DNA of 49,640 nucleotides from positions 3,160,770 through 3,210,409 of the forward strand of contig KE356560.1 in NCBI GenBank assembly GCA_000415965.1, in the 5' to 3' direction. The stretch's first letter is position 1. The number at the start of each line of letters is the position of its first letter. The stretch is from Haloquadratum walsbyi J07HQW1 (lineage in GTDB: Archaea; Halobacteriota; Halobacteria; Halobacteriales; Haloferacaceae). The notes beneath the pieces were generated by a model, which made no database searches, had not been told where the DNA came from, and saw nothing but the letters and a program-made list of their open reading frames with translations. Both the position numbers and the translations under genes were made by a program. Positions 26,821-35,568 of this stretch are shown here, in pieces.

Positions 26821-28148
26821 TCAGCCGTGCGCGAGCACTCCCTGCTCGGCAAGCGAGCGGGATGAGGGTGGGCGAGTTATACGCCCCGACCCGGACAGAC
26901 GCACCAACCGTACTTGTGGTTGGGTTTTGTGAGTCCGGGAATTCGATTCGTTACCGTCAACTTTCGCCTTCTCACGCCACGCGATGTTCACCATGCCCGA
27001 CGCGTTCCGGTCGGCGTGGTCTTGCACCACGTCACAATCGTCGTTCCTACAGCGGAACCGCCGTCGCTGCCGACTTCCACGTTCACCACAGCACGAACAC
27101 GTCTTCGAGTTGTAGTACGCATCCACCGTGTCCGTCGGAATCTCTCGCCACGTCGCCTTGTACGAGACGAATGTCTCGAAGTTGTGGAACGGCAGTTTGT
27201 GCAATCGGCGGTTCATATACGACCCGTACTGCATTTCCTCGCGGATATCTTCCATATCCTCGAACACGATGCCCGGGTTCAGGAACTGTTCCGCAAACTC
27301 CACGACTGCACGGGAAAGCCGATGCAACACCCACTCGGTGAATCGCTCTTCTTTGTCACCGAGTTTCCGGTGGATGCTCGTCTTGCCGTGTTCCTGACAG
27401 CGTTTCGTAATCGTGTGAGAGCGTTGGCGTTCCTGCTTGACTCGCCCGTAGTCGAGAACGAGCGTGCCCTTCGTCCGCATCGTCTCGCGGTCAAGGGCGG
27501 TGAGAGCGACGTTGCGCTCGTTGATGTCCACACCGACAAGCGTGTCGCTGGTGTCAGGTTCGGGCACGTCGAACTCGCGTGTGACCGTGACGTGTAGGGA
27601 GTACACGCCATCGCGGGACAGGAATTCGGCCTGCCCCACATCCACCTCGTCCGACGTGAGGGCCTCTCGAAGTTCGTCCATCGCGTCCGGTTCGCCGCGC
27701 AGGTGGCCTGTCACCTTCTTGTAGGGTTTCGGACTGATGCGGAACTGGACGCGGTTCGTGTCGTCGTCAACGGTGAGGCGATAGCCTTCCGTATGCGCCA
27801 TCACGAGCGGGTACGCACCAGAGTTGTCCGTACTCGGCGGCGTCGGCTTGCTGCCCCCGCCCCGCCCCCGTCATCAGGGTCGTCTTGATTCTCCCACCAC
27901 TCTTTGAGTGACTGGTAGGAGTCCCACGTTTGGAGGGCTTTGCCGACGACCGCGCAGTTGTTGTTCCGCAAGAAGTCGTCGCGGTCAACCTCCTTCTGTA
28001 TCTCGGTGCGAGTGTACCCTTGCTGTGTGAGGCGGATGGTGTCGTTGAATATGTCGCGTGAGGCGAGGCGGGCGTCGTGAAGCCACGACCGCTCACCAGA
28101 CGCGAGGTGAAGGCGCGTCTGAATCGTCTTCGTAGCTTCCTCACCCAT
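26821..28148 (-). pseudogene. TnpB with a single frameshift
   Basis: Starts MGEEATKTIQTRLHLASGERS at 28148. The first 85 or so codons are in one frame and the remainder in another, joined at a C/G-rich run at 27857-27869 (CCCCCGCCCCGCC...). From there YPLVMAHTEGYRL through GVDINERN (first RuvC Asp), IVFEDMEDI (Glu), CSCCGE ... CRNDDC (zinc ribbon) and DHADRNASG (last Asp) is uninterrupted. TnpB is an RNA-guided DNA nuclease. All catalytic residues survive, so one slippage event in the C/G tract could be the only lesion. Confidence 0.88.
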
Positions 28149-28192
28149 ACTGTGACAATCATTCTATACTGTCATAAATGTAGGAATTATGG

Positions 28193-28631
28193 ATGGAAGA
28201 GCACCGCAGTCACGCAGATTCGGTTAGTTCCTGTAAGTATCACTTCGTCTGGTGCCCAAAGTGTCGACACCCGGTTCTGGATGTAGTGGAGGACGATGTG
28301 CGAGAGTTGTTTGCGGAGACTGCGGACCACTTCGGACCACTTCGGACCACTTCGGACACGAGATTCTGGCGTTGGAGATCGCGGACGAAGACGACCACGT
28401 ACACTTGTTTGTGCACACAGACCCAAAACACAGTCCGGGGGACATCGCTCGGCAATTCAAGTCGTATTCGGGCAAGCAGTTGCTGGAGGGGTATCCCGAA
28501 ATTCGGGAGTCGTATTTGTGGGGTGGCGGATTCTGGAAGGGTGGGTACTCCGTGGGAACGACGTGACGGGAGCGGTGTCGGAGGAAGTGGTTGAACGGTA
28601 TATCGAAGAGACGGAACACGCGCCGGAGTGA
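28193..28631 (+). pseudogene. TnpA Y1 transposase, two frameshifts
   Basis: Begins MEEHRSHADSVSSCKYHFVWCPKCRHPVL and continues RELFAETADHFG in the first frame. A threefold 10-bp repeat at 28324-28353 then shifts the frame. The second frame carries HVHLFVHT (HUH metal-binding motif) and WKGGYSVGTT with the presumed catalytic Tyr. A 5-bp duplication near 28558-28566 (GACGTGACG) shifts it again before GAVSEEVVERYIEE. About 130 codons in total, the usual size for IS200 TnpA. Both lesions are tandem duplications rather than substitutions. Confidence 0.88.
28324..28353. repeat. GGACCACTTC x3 in tnpA
   Basis: Three perfect 10-bp units in tandem inside the transposase frame. A normal gene would have one unit, so 20 bases were gained and the frame was lost. 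Confidence 0.92.
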
Positions 28632-28663
28632 CGCGCTTCACCCCCGCCCACGGTGGGGCGGGG

Positions 28664-29064
28664 AACTCGCGCTGCTTTTCGTTTAGATCGCAGACAACTG
28701 GTATGATATCTCCAGAATTGTGATTATGTGGGATGTTAGTGGGATTGTTTATTGATGTGGACGATAATAAACAGAATAGAGGGATAATAACTCAGTCAAT
28801 GGGTACGATTGAGTCTGTGTTGGCGAGTCGTATCGGTAAACGAGGAAGCTTCGGGGCTTTCGCTTGAGTTCAAGACAGTACCTGTAATTAACTCCGTATC
28901 ATATGTGTAAATATACTGATATATAAATGATAATGAAGAGTACGAAAGGTAGCATCCGATGTAGTCAAGAGAGTCTCAGCCATGAGAGCGAGAATGAGAA
29001 TGAGAATAGGAGTAAAAATAGCAGACACATAGTATCTGATGCGCATAGTCTGTAGTGAGCACTG
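28664..29064. other. Gap between IS element and cofC
   Basis: No gene seen. A GAGAAT hexamer array (28985-29008) lies 60-80 bases upstream of the cofC start and may interfere with or lie within its control region. Confidence 0.4.
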
Positions 29065-30039
29065 ATGCACGTCATTGTTCCATATACGGATATCTCACCG
29101 AAAACACGACTTGATCCGATACTCACGGCATCTGAGCGAACTGCGTTCGCACAAGCAATGTTGCATGATGTTATTTCGACACTGCAGAGCAACGGACATA
29201 CCATCGAACTTCTTGTTCCAACAGAGACGCTCGTGCAGGCAAGAGAACAACGAGATGGGGATGGGGATGACCTTACACAGACGGAAACGACTGCAGTGAA
29301 CACTGAAGCGGTATCAACGTCCACATCTACTCATAAGGATACAACAGAGCGTGATACTGCAAGCGGTAGGCGCGTATCACACCCATCAGCGGATGCGGCG
29401 AGTGTTGCTCGCGAAACCGTGATGACAATCCTCGGAGACAGTAATGATCTTAAACAGAAAGTGATTACTCAGAGTGAACATATCGATACCACTAATAACG
29501 ATCATAATCATAACCAACAGATCGATACTGTTCAAAGTCATATCCAACCCAGTCAGATCACCGTAACGGCTGATGATCGAGCGCTGACGCCCGCGATCAA
29601 TAGGTGTCTCGATCGGCTATCTAACACAGAAGCGCCATTCAGCGAACTTGCAGTGGTGATGGCTGATCTGGCGCTTATTACACCAGCAGCAATCGAACGG
29701 CTGTTTGCTCGGGAGGGAGATATTGTGCTTGCCCCTGGTCGCGGCGGGGGGACAAATGCTATTGTTGTCAGACATCCAGCGTTCACGGTTGATTATCACG
29801 GCACATCATATCGAGACCATTATCAAACAGCAACTGATGCTTCCCTTTCAGTCGGCGTCGTTGATTCAATGCGTCTGGGAACCGATATCGATGAGCCCGC
29901 AGATCTTCCGGAGGTGCTGTTTCATAATAATAGAATATCTTCTGCATGGCTCCAATCAGTCGGGATTGAACTTAGTCTCAATAATGATACCGGACGTGTC
30001 GGTGTCACACGTAAGGGTAGCTGTGCGTATGATGATTGA
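29065..30039 (+). CDS. cofC: 2-phospho-L-lactate guanylyltransferase CofC
   Basis: 324 residues, against about 210 for most haloarchaeal CofC. N-terminal core MHVIVPYTDISPKTRLDPILTASER, then a long Thr/Asp/His-rich insertion (about residues 60-160), then the conserved LAVVMADLALITPAAIERL, LAPGRGGGTNAIVVRHP and DYHGTSYRDHY. CofC activates phospholactate (or a relative) with GTP for F420 side-chain assembly. The insertion is low complexity with no motif and looks like a surface-loop expansion, so the enzyme is probably active. A GAGAAT array precedes the gene. Confidence 0.88.
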   Translation: MHVIVPYTDISPKTRLDPILTASERTAFAQAMLHDVISTLQSNGHTIELLVPTETLVQAREQRDGDGDDLTQTETTAVNTEAVSTSTSTHKDTTERDTASGRRVSHPSADAASVARETVMTILGDSNDLKQKVITQSEHIDTTNNDHNHNQQIDTVQSHIQPSQITVTADDRALTPAINRCLDRLSNTEAPFSELAVVMADLALITPAAIERLFAREGDIVLAPGRGGGTNAIVVRHPAFTVDYHGTSYRDHYQTATDASLSVGVVDSMRLGTDIDEPADLPEVLFHNNRISSAWLQSVGIELSLNNDTGRVGVTRKGSCAYDD

Positions 30040-30226
30040 GATGCACTCGTAATCACAGAAGTACCTGATGAGAGTTCCATTATGTTCGCGGTCAGACCAA
30101 ATCAACATGGTGCGGAAACACTATCTATACCACACACATACTGTGAATCACTGGAAACGTCGCTCTCTCGCATATTAATCCCTATTGGGATTCATTGCTC
30201 GCGGTCCATACAGTGTCATATAGATT

Positions 30227-30847
30227 ATGTTCGAAACTCGCCCAGACTGTGATGAGGTCGTTCTTCTCGGTCGATCAAATGTTGGTAAATCAACACTGAT
30301 GCGTGAACTAACTGGTCACAGTGGATTCACAACCGGTCGGAAACCCGGCGTCACACGGTCGCCGAATCATTATGACTGGGCTTCTGAGGCGTTCATGTTT
30401 ACTGACCTTCCTGGATTTGGGTTTATGTCTGGAGTCGAAAAGAGCCAGCGCGAACAGATCAAGACCAATATTGTCCGGTATATCGAATCGAACGCTGATT
30501 CAATCCTTGCTGCCGTGCTTGTCGTTGATGGAAAAAGTGCTGTTGAGATTATCGACCGACACTCCGGACCTGATGAGATTCCACATGATGTCGAGTTGTT
30601 CAGTTTTCTCTGGGAGCTTGATATTCCAACCGTGGTTGCAGTAAATAAGATGGACAAAATTGAACACCGGGATAATCAGCTTGATGATCTCTGTGATCGT
30701 CTTGGACTGTATCCACCATGGCAACAATGGCAGGATACGATTGCCCCAATCAGTGCAAAACGTGGGTCAATCGAGCCGCTTGAGGAGGCACTCCAATCAA
30801 TATTGAGTGAGCAACGACGCGACGATCTTTTGAAATTCGTCACTTGA
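30227..30847 (+). CDS. engB: Ribosome-biogenesis GTPase EngB
   Basis: 206 residues. P-loop GRSNVGKST near residues 15-23, G2 in KPGVTRSP, G3 DLPGFGF, G4 NKMD. This is the EngB/YihA branch of TRAFAC GTPases, involved in ribosome assembly. Its stop codon overlaps the stop of the JAMM gene on the other strand (shared TCACTTGA). Confidence 0.9.
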   Translation: MFETRPDCDEVVLLGRSNVGKSTLMRELTGHSGFTTGRKPGVTRSPNHYDWASEAFMFTDLPGFGFMSGVEKSQREQIKTNIVRYIESNADSILAAVLVVDGKSAVEIIDRHSGPDEIPHDVELFSFLWELDIPTVVAVNKMDKIEHRDNQLDDLCDRLGLYPPWQQWQDTIAPISAKRGSIEPLEEALQSILSEQRRDDLLKFVT

Positions 30848-31442
30848 TAACAATAGTTTCCTCATGGAACTGATTGCCATCCCATCGCCACGACCCAAGA
30901 TGATGAGTGGGGTCAGTGTCCGTTGATATCGGGAGGTACTGGTGATTCCAAGTGGACTGTGGGTCGGTCTCGGTCTCGGTCTCGTCTCGATTGGTATTAT
31001 TATTACCCCAGTACGCTCCCACTGGACAGGAATCTACTGACACCGACTCAATTGGTGCAGTATCACTGGGATATTCACTCATGCTACGGTTATATTCACT
31101 CTGAGCACCATCATAAGAGCAGATTACGTATGAGTGTCCACTCCACGTCGCCTGCGCGCTGTCAGCCTCACTCGGGGTTAATGGGCCGTTTGGATGGCTA
31201 TGATAGAATCCAACTACCTCATAAGCGGTATGATGGATCCTCTCAAGAATCCCGATAAGTTCCTCAGGGTCAATTTCATATCGCGTACGCGGGGTTTCAG
31301 CAGCATTTGTCGTTGGGTACACGGTCGTGACTATTTTTTCAGAGTCATGATGTATTCCAGCAAGGACGCCACAAATCTCATATTTGTGTGAGTATGACTG
31401 CGCGAGGATTGTATTATAACATGCCGGTGGAATTTCAATCAT
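30840..31442 (-). CDS. JAMM/MPN+ metalloprotease, desampylase-like
   Basis: 200 residues. The complete JAMM motif is Glu22 (EICGVLAG) and H81-S-H83-P84-x6-S91-x2-D94 ([14 protein letters not shown]), giving a zinc isopeptidase. The nearest characterised relative is HvJAMM1 of Haloferax, which removes ubiquitin-like SAMP modifiers. The C-terminal part holds an insertion encoded by a CTCGGT hexamer array (30963-30989, read as ETETETD) between the SYDG region and the final [20 protein letters not shown]. The last 8 bases overlap the convergent engB. Confidence 0.86.
   Translation of the reverse strand: MIEIPPACYNTILAQSYSHKYEICGVLAGIHHDSEKIVTTVYPTTNAAETPRTRYEIDPEELIGILERIHHTAYEVVGFYHSHPNGPLTPSEADSAQATWSGHSYVICSYDGAQSEYNRSMSEYPSDTAPIESVSVDSCPVGAYWGNNNTNRDETETETDPQSTWNHQYLPISTDTDPTHHLGSWRWDGNQFHEETIVIK
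30963..30989. repeat. GGTCTC hexamer array in JAMM gene
   Basis: Tandem GGTCTC-type units that keep the frame and add Glu-Thr dipeptides to the protein. Confidence 0.85.
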
Positions 31443-31645
31443 ATCGTATGAGTAATGAGTAATTCGGGAAACTAACTATTGATTATTGATATTGATATTG
31501 CACATATGTATTCGAGGGTCAGTTACTGATGCCGCGAGTTATGAGTAAATATTGGCTCGTCGGGTATTCGACATTGTAGATGGAAAGCGCGTATTGGAAG
31601 CAGAAAGTCACACAGCGAGCGCGTCAGCAGACGAGTAAGTGGGGT

Positions 31646-31670
31646 GAGGTAGGGTAGGGTAGGGTAGGGT
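31646..31670 (+). repeat. AGGGT x4-5 telomere-like pentamer array
   Basis: GAGGT followed by four perfect AGGGT units, then AGAGGGTAG. The G-rich strand could fold into a quadruplex. It is a tandem array that does not use a 6-bp unit. Confidence 0.9.
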
Positions 31671-31837
31671 AGAGGGTAGTTCACATGGAAAAAGAGGATG
31701 GGAAGTCAAATATCAATTTCCCATCTTGATAGAGGTAGTTGAACTCCGCCCTGAGAGGGTCAGCATATCACGTTCTGAAAGCATACTGAAACTGTGAGTT
31801 TTTCTGATCACAGAGATACAGATGCAGATGCTGATAC

Positions 31838-31881
31838 TACACTGACACTGACACGGACACGCGACACCGACACCGACACCG
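31838..31881 (+). repeat. CACTGA/CACCGA hexamer array
   Basis: Successive hexamers CACTGA, CACTGA, CACGGA, CACGCG, then ACACCG x3 and GATTG, placed just downstream of the rhodanese stop. Confidence 0.85.
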
Positions 31882-31894
31882 ATTGACCTCAAGA

Positions 31895-32242
31895 TCAGCT
31901 CTCCTGGACAAGTTCGTACTCCCATGCATCGTATCCACCAGCCATACTCTGAATTGTGGCATCGTGAGGAACATTTTCATAACTTTGGATCAGACGTGCT
32001 GCTTGAATTGATGATTGTCCAATCGGGCATGCAACGACGATATGCTGACTCCACTCGATTTCCTCAATACGACGTGGCAATTTATCTAAAGGAATATTAA
32101 TTGCCTCAGGGAGATGCCCTTGCTCGAACTGCGCTTGTGAACGAATATCGATGATTTGTATTCGCTCACCGGTGCTCTCGGTCTCAGGATTGTCAGCTTC
32201 CAGTTGTTGTTTGACTGTCTCAGGATCAATCTCAGACACCAT
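31895..32242 (-). CDS. Single-domain rhodanese
   Basis: 115 residues. CDC25-like signature IIDIRSQAQFEQGHLPEAINIP (Asp32, Arg34) and active-site loop ACPIGQSS with Cys72. A cytoplasmic sulfurtransferase that carries a persulfide on the cysteine; partner unknown. Normal single-domain length. It ends next to the CACCGA array. Confidence 0.88.
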   Translation of the reverse strand: MVSEIDPETVKQQLEADNPETESTGERIQIIDIRSQAQFEQGHLPEAINIPLDKLPRRIEEIEWSQHIVVACPIGQSSIQAARLIQSYENVPHDATIQSMAGGYDAWEYELVQES

Positions 32243-32576
32243 CGGAATTCCCTCCGTTTCGTGTGGCTACTGTCAAGAATGGCATACTCATAGACGGTTT
32301 TTTGAAATCATAAATCCTCTTTTCGCCCGACAGTATCTGTGGATACTTTAGATGTGATTTTGCGTTGTCTCACCGATGATTATATTCTTCGATATGAATT
32401 AGCGTTGAGACGTTATTTGCCACGACAGGCTCACTCCCCATCGATAAATTCGAATGGTGGCTCAGATAAAGTGCTACATCACAAGGGGCTCAGTGGGGGT
32501 AACTGTCATCATGGCCACCATCAATAGATTGCACCTCATGAATAAGAATCCACGTTTCTCCCTTAGCAGTCGAGCA

Positions 32577-32621
32577 CTCCGAGCAGTGTTTCTTTCTGAG
32601 CCCACACTCAGATTCAGATTC
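32577..32621 (-). repeat. MITE-like repeat, copy D (truncated)
   Basis: CAGTCGAGCACTCCGAGCAGTG and TTTCTTTCTGAGCCCACACTCAG are the reverse complement of the 3' part of copy C (25632-25676). The flank TTAG precedes it. The other half is missing and replaced by an ATTCAG array. Confidence 0.65.
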
Positions 32622-32652
32622 AGATTCAGATCAGACTCAGACTCAGACTCGG
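32607..32652 (+). repeat. ATTCAG / ACTCAG hexamer arrays
   Basis: Three ATTCAG units followed by three ACTCAG units (with one base slip between), extending directly out of the MITE-like copy's sequence CACTCAG. Confidence 0.9.
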
Positions 32653-32831
32653 TTCACCTGGAATATGTGTGTGTGTGATTTCAAGTCTGAATAAAGCCAA
32701 TCAAAGTACCAGCGACTGTCAGAGATCTGCATGAAATAGACATTGAATACTGAGTCACGTCACAATCCATCGAAACCGGATACGCTGGCCAACACCTACT
32801 TGTTTTTCACTGACCGGTGCTCTGTTATTGT

Positions 32832-33572
32832 ATGGAATTATTTGCAGTTGGTGATCTTCCAGAGGTACATCAGGGCGATGACCTCGCAGCGTTGATTACT
32901 GAGCAGGTTGATCTCAGACCAGATGATATTATCTGTGTTGCTTCAACGATTGTTTCCAAAGCTGAGGGTCGGACTGCGAATCTCGACCGTTTTTCACCAG
33001 GTCCACGTGCCAGAGAACTCACAGCGGCGCTTGACTCGGACATAGACTCGCGATTCACCCAGGCTGTTCTTGAAGAGAGTGTTGAAGTTATTCTTGAATC
33101 ACCATTCCTTCTCACCGAGACACGGTTTGGTCATATTGGAGTCAATGCAGGAATTGATCGGTCAAACGTTCCTGATGCAGATCTATTATTACTGCCAAAA
33201 TCCCCGACTGAGAGTGCTCAACGTCTTCGTGAGACAGTACCAGCTGAGCGAGTTATTGTTACCGATACATGCGGGCGACCGTTTCGTCATGGACAGCGTG
33301 GTGTTGCACTCGGATGGGCAGGTCTCTCACCGGCTCGTGACTGGCGCGGAGAGACAGATCGAGACGGTCGTGAGTTGAATGCAACCGTCGAGAACGTCGT
33401 TGATGAGCTTGCCGCTGCGTCAAATCTTCTTGCAGGTGAGGGCGATGATGGGACACCTGTTGTCGTTATTCGTGACTTTGAGTGGGGCGATCATGGAAGT
33501 AGTGATGCTCACTTTCGAGATGTCGACACAGACTTTGTGCGTCAGGCTGTTCGGGGGTGGTCATATGCGTGA
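32832..33572 (+). CDS. cofE: Coenzyme F420:L-glutamate ligase CofE
   Basis: 246 residues from MELFAVGDLPEVHQGDDLAAL. Family blocks VASTIVSKAEGR, SPFLLTETRFGHIGVNAGIDRSN and VTDTCGRPFRHGQRGVALGWAG identify the GTP-dependent ligase that adds glutamates to F420-0. Its stop overlaps the start of the Mer-like gene by 8 bases, so the two are co-transcribed and probably coupled. Cytoplasmic. Confidence 0.93.
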   Translation: MELFAVGDLPEVHQGDDLAALITEQVDLRPDDIICVASTIVSKAEGRTANLDRFSPGPRARELTAALDSDIDSRFTQAVLEESVEVILESPFLLTETRFGHIGVNAGIDRSNVPDADLLLLPKSPTESAQRLRETVPAERVIVTDTCGRPFRHGQRGVALGWAGLSPARDWRGETDRDGRELNATVENVVDELAAASNLLAGEGDDGTPVVVIRDFEWGDHGSSDAHFRDVDTDFVRQAVRGWSYA

Positions 33573-34569
33573 TGTCGCTTCGGACCGACCGACACTCGGT
33601 GTTGAATTAACGCCTGAAGTCCCGATTCCGACGGTCGTCGATCGCGGAGTGACAGCTGAGAAAGCCGGATATGATGGGGCATTTATTTCCTGTCATTATA
33701 ATAATCGGGATCCATTCGCAGCGTTAGCTCGGTTGGCTACACAGACGGACACCCTTCATATTGGTCCCGGTGTTGCAAATCCGTACGAACTTCATCCTGT
33801 TACATTGGCATCAAAAACAGCAACGGTCGCTGAGCTGACGGATGGGCGTGCACTCTTTGGAATTGGTCCTGGCGACCCATCAACGTTACAAAATCTTGGT
33901 CTGACAGATGAGCGTGGTCTGCGATCGGTTCTTGAGGCATTCAAAACAGCCGAAGATCTCTGGGCAGGCGAACGTATCACACATGAGGGGACATTTGAAG
34001 CGAACGATGCTGGGTTGAATTTCTCTGTCCCTGGTGAAATCCCGATTTATATTGGCGGTGAGGGTCCGCATATGTGTCGAATGGCTGGAAAGCACGCCGA
34101 TGGGTTGTTATTCAATGGATCACATCCTGCCGACCTTGCGTGGGCAAGCGACCGAGTTGCTGAGGGTATTGAGGATCGACCATCAGAACACGGTGAATTC
34201 GAATTATTAGCATACGCGAGTGTTAGTGTCGCAGATGACGCAGAAACGGCTCGTGAGGCTGCCCGTCCACCGGTTGCATATATCACTGCCGGAGCGGCTC
34301 CGCCTGTGCTTGACCGACATGGCATCGACGCATCGCTGGCTGAATCAATCGGGGAAAAGATTGGTGCAGGTGAGTTCTCTGAGGCATTCGAGGATGTAAC
34401 ACCTGAAATGATTGATGCATTCTGTATCGCTGGTGACCGTACAGCAGTAACCGACCAGATGGCGGGTGTGCTTGAACAAACAGATGGAATTATTGTCGGG
34501 TCACCAATTGGTCCAACGCCAGATCAGGCAATTGAACTGGCTGCGACTGCCTTTGAGCAGGCGCAATAA
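33565..34569 (+). CDS. mer: F420-dependent reductase, Mer-like (LLM class)
   Basis: 334 residues from MRDVASDRPTLGVELTPEVP. The luciferase-like TIM barrel of 5,10-methylene-tetrahydromethanopterin reductase is recognisable from YNNRDPFAALARLATQTDTLHIGPGVANPYELHPV, LFGIGPGDPSTLQNLG, IYIGGEGPHMCRMAGKHADG and GTPEM-like DVTPEMIDAFCIAGD. In methanogens Mer reduces methylene-H4MPT with F420H2. Haloarchaea use a folate, so here it probably reduces a folate C1 carrier. Overlap with cofE ties cofactor synthesis to an F420 enzyme. Confidence 0.85.
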   Translation: MRDVASDRPTLGVELTPEVPIPTVVDRGVTAEKAGYDGAFISCHYNNRDPFAALARLATQTDTLHIGPGVANPYELHPVTLASKTATVAELTDGRALFGIGPGDPSTLQNLGLTDERGLRSVLEAFKTAEDLWAGERITHEGTFEANDAGLNFSVPGEIPIYIGGEGPHMCRMAGKHADGLLFNGSHPADLAWASDRVAEGIEDRPSEHGEFELLAYASVSVADDAETAREAARPPVAYITAGAAPPVLDRHGIDASLAESIGEKIGAGEFSEAFEDVTPEMIDAFCIAGDRTAVTDQMAGVLEQTDGIIVGSPIGPTPDQAIELAATAFEQAQ

Positions 34570-34588
34570 TACAGTCCCTATCCGGTCG

Positions 34589-34870
34589 CTATCGGGTTTC
34601 GCTCATGTTGTTACTCGAACCCGATTGTGCGTCTGGATTCGCTGATGCCTCCTCACGAGCGCTCGCGCCCCATCCGGTTAGCAGATTGAGTGCTGACCCG
34701 GCCGCAAGAAGACTGAAATAACCAACAGCAACGGTCGTCAATGCCGATCCGACAAGGAACAAAATGGCGGTAAGCGGACCAACCCCGAGGAAGACATCAG
34801 TGATGAATGTGATGATCAGCGTGATTATACTGGTAAAGAGTTCTACGACAAAATCAATGATCGTGACCAT
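34589..34870 (-). CDS. Small two-helix membrane protein
   Basis: 93 residues starting MVTIIDFVVELFTSIITLIITFITDVFLG. Two hydrophobic segments (about 5-30 and 33-65) are followed by an acidic/Ser-rich cytoplasmic tail. It resembles haloarchaeal conserved small membrane proteins; I cannot name the family. It is convergent with the Mer-like gene. Confidence 0.6.
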   Translation of the reverse strand: MVTIIDFVVELFTSIITLIITFITDVFLGVGPLTAILFLVGSALTTVAVGYFSLLAAGSALNLLTGWGASAREEASANPDAQSGSSNNMSETR

Positions 34871-35062
34871 GCTGATGGTGTGTTTTCAGACTACTTGTGT
34901 GTTGATATCACTCGGCTCATCACGGATGCGTAATCTCATCGCGTGAATGCAACAGAAAGAGCGTACATATCATATACTGGAGATAACAGTGCTATCGCTC
35001 AGCTAAATATAGTCTCCAGTCAATGCAAATAGATATAGTATGTTCTCTCGCATACTTATGTA

Positions 35063-35416
35063 GTGACACGGGATCGTTCGCTGGATGAATTCATTGATAC
35101 AGGAGGGCATGGTGATGACTCTCACAGTGACAATGACGGAGACACCGAGATTACTGGCTCGAATGCCGAGTTGAATAATGCAGGTGATGAGACGACACAG
35201 ACAGACGACACTCATCGGAACGATCAGACCACGAATGACTCGACAGTAACTGCTACTACTCTTGGGGATGTCTCTCCAGCCGTGACGACACTTCAATGTG
35301 ATCCAAGCGGGGTGTCGTGCCCTCGCTGTGGGAAAATTGTGACACAACGCTGGCGAGCACAACAGCAAACCGAAGGCGACAGTATGTACATCTGTTCGGA
35401 TTGTAAAAACTGGTAA
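35063..35416 (+). CDS. Small zinc-ribbon protein (DUF7573-like)
   Basis: 117 residues starting with GTG (MTRDRSLDEFIDTGGH). A long acidic, Asp/Thr/Asn-rich disordered middle ends in a zinc ribbon CPRCGKIV ... YICSDCKNW. Haloarchaeal proteins with the same N-terminus (RSLDEFI) and ending are known; DUF7573 is my best guess. Function unknown. Confidence 0.65.
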   Translation: MTRDRSLDEFIDTGGHGDDSHSDNDGDTEITGSNAELNNAGDETTQTDDTHRNDQTTNDSTVTATTLGDVSPAVTTLQCDPSGVSCPRCGKIVTQRWRAQQQTEGDSMYICSDCKNW

Positions 35417-35568
35417 GTAATCACAAGAGTCGATCCTTACGATGCGTATGATTGAATTGGGGAAAGTTGCAATCGCAATCGCGAGGTGAGGTTGCTATTT
35501 CAGACGATAACTCAGCAGGCAAATCGGTCTCATAAATTTAGATTATCAGGAATAATGATACTGTCCTG

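Larger units (their letters stand above)
26787..28663. mobile_element. IS200/IS605-type element, damaged
   Basis: Divergent tnpB (minus) and tnpA (plus) with a subterminal hairpin at each end: CCTCGGGC / GCCCGAGG at 26787-26808 beyond the tnpB stop, and CCCCGCCC / GGGCGGGG at 28642-28663 beyond the tnpA stop. Both genes carry frameshifts inside short repetitive tracts but keep their catalytic residues, so the damage looks recent. The exact cleavage tips are not determined. Confidence 0.8.
31443..31894. other. Gap with two tandem arrays
   Basis: No gene. It holds a pentamer array (31646-31670) and a CACTGA/CACCGA hexamer array (31838-31881), listed separately. The JAMM gene promoter must lie at the left edge. 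Confidence 0.5.
32243..32831. other. Gap upstream of cofE
   Basis: No gene recognised. It contains a truncated MITE-like copy (32577-32621) running into hexamer arrays (32607-32652). The cofE promoter should lie near 32795-32805 (TTGTTTTTC) or a little downstream. Confidence 0.4.

Noticed and set aside
31646..31881. Direct repeats considered as a CRISPR array
   Set aside because: Units are 5-6 bases with no spacers.
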